Shown here piece after piece: positions 5,145 through 5,855 of a DNA stretch of 5,855 bases. The stretch spans positions 1-5,855 of the forward strand of contig JAUXDO010000077.1 in the NCBI GenBank assembly GCA_030618315.1. The letters run 5' to 3'. The DNA comes from Candidatus Peregrinibacteria bacterium. GTDB taxonomy: Bacteria > Patescibacteriota > Gracilibacteria > UM-FILTER-43-11. Numbering within the stretch: position 1 is the stretch's first letter; the number at the start of each line of letters is the position of its first letter. A model generated the notes under the pieces. That model made no database searches. It saw nothing but the letters and a program-made list of their open reading frames with translations, and had not been told where the DNA came from. The position numbers were made by a program, and so were the translations under genes.

Positions 5145-5855
5145 TTATTCAGACATCAACTTAAGCCACTCCTTCGCCCTCTCGGGAACCTCATCAAGTT
5201 TCATACTTTCAATTGTAACCCCTTCCGGTAAGGCCTTAAGGAACATCTTACCGTATTCTTTTGTCGTGACCCTGCTATCTAAAATCAACATAATCCCATA
5301 GTCTTTTTTGGAGCGAATCAGACGACCAAACCCCTGACGGAATCTAAGAACTGCACGCGGAACGGAGTATTCCATAAATCCATTATTAAACATCTGACTC
5401 CTCACCTTATATATAGGTTCACTTGGAACGTCGAATGGAATTTTATGCATTACAAGAGTTGTAAGTGCATCACCAGCAATATCCACACCCTCCCAAAAGC
5501 TATTTGTACCGAGAAGAACTGAGTTTTTTGGATCATTCATAAATGCTTTTAGAATTTTCGCACGTCCGCCACTTAATCTTTGTGCATAAACCTTTGGATC
5601 TTTTTTAGTAAAATCATTCTTCATATTCATATATACATTCTCCAAAGCACCATGAGATGTAAAAAGACCAAGCATTCCGCCACCAACTGCTCTAACAAGT
5701 TTTTTAACAAAATCACTAACTTGCTCAATACTATTTCTTGCCTGAACAGGAAATAAATCGGATGGAGTGATGATGTAGACCTGTTTTTCAAAATCAAAAG
5801 GACTGTCTAATATCACTTCCTCAAAACTTTCATCAAGACCAAGCATTTGGCGAAA
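5145..5855 (-). CDS. DinG/XPD-family ATP-dependent DNA helicase, C-terminal part (partial)
   Basis: The frame is open through the right edge, so the N-terminal half with Walker A, Walker B and any Fe-S cluster cysteines is not visible. Counting from the first visible Met (5846), the second RecA-like domain shows LGLFTSHGALENVY (59-72, motif IV region), GTNSFWEGVDIAGDAL (113-128, motif V) and FRQGFGRLIRSKKDYGIMLILDSR (169-192, motif VI with arginines R175 and R178). The LDSPFDF block (13-19) is also typical of DinG-like proteins. The family unwinds DNA 5' to 3' in repair and replication-conflict resolution; some members carry a 3'-5' exonuclease domain, which cannot be judged here. The gene is codirectional with the ntp operon but separated by 367 bases, so it is probably an independent unit. 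No clear terminator was found after it. Confidence 0.9.
   Translation of the reverse strand, partial: FRQMLGLDESFEEVILDSPFDFEKQVYIITPSDLFPVQARNSIEQVSDFVKKLVRAVGGGMLGLFTSHGALENVYMNMKNDFTKKDPKVYAQRLSGGRAKILKAFMNDPKNSVLLGTNSFWEGVDIAGDALTTLVMHKIPFDVPSEPIYKVRSQMFNNGFMEYSVPRAVLRFRQGFGRLIRSKKDYGIMLILDSRVTTKEYGKMFLKALPEGVTIESMKLDEVPERAKEWLKLMSE

Noticed and set aside
32..5855. Reassigned UGA codon, since all complete genes end in TAA or TAG
   Set aside because: All frames run at full family length without internal TGA, which would be expected under UGA recoding. Six stops are too few to infer anything from the absence of TGA.

Overview
The window is AT-rich bacterial DNA. Its main content is the first part of an operon for a V-type (V/A-type) rotary ATPase, read on the minus strand. 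In transcription order the genes encode the small peripheral-stalk subunit (NtpF in Enterococcus naming, also called G/H), membrane subunit I, proteolipid K, stalk subunit E and central-stalk subunit C. A further gene starts 15 bases after the ntpC stop codon and runs off the left edge. This is the order of the Enterococcus hirae ntpFIKEC(G)ABD cluster, so the missing genes are expected to be the F-type rotor subunit (E. hirae ntpG) and then A, B and D, lying to the left. The host cannot be named. A two-hairpin, sodium-type proteolipid suggests an anaerobic or fermentative bacterium or an uncultured lineage. The scarcity of Shine-Dalgarno sequences and the heptad-repeat spacers would fit several AT-rich phyla.

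Layout from right to left: 5145-5855 (minus) is the C-terminal helicase half of a DinG/XPD-like DNA helicase, cut by the right edge. 4778-5144 is a 367-base spacer. It holds the likely operon promoter (TTGACT, 17 bases, TAAAAT), a cluster of TTGAC/GTCAA motifs, and a tiny plus-strand lipoprotein-like reading frame. 4451-4777, 2425-4419, 1768-2247, 1097-1666 and 32-1060 are ntpF, ntpI, ntpK, ntpE and ntpC.

How the genes work together: NtpK forms the ion-carrying membrane ring and NtpI the stator channel with its essential arginines. NtpE and NtpF form the peripheral stalks that hold the catalytic head. NtpC is the funnel that couples the K ring to the central rotor. The proteolipid keeps all five residues that bind sodium in the E. 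hirae ring, and only its second hairpin carries the carboxylate. I therefore infer a sodium-translocating, ATP-driven pump.

The less ordinary parts are in the spacers. Both spacers around ntpK are built of degenerate 7-base repeats arranged as inverted repeats, able to form large RNA hairpins on either side of the gene whose product is needed in most copies. The ntpE-ntpC spacer has a consensus -10 box abutting a perfect 16-base palindrome, which looks like an internal regulated promoter. I found no mobile element, CRISPR array, RNA gene or clearly new enzyme system.
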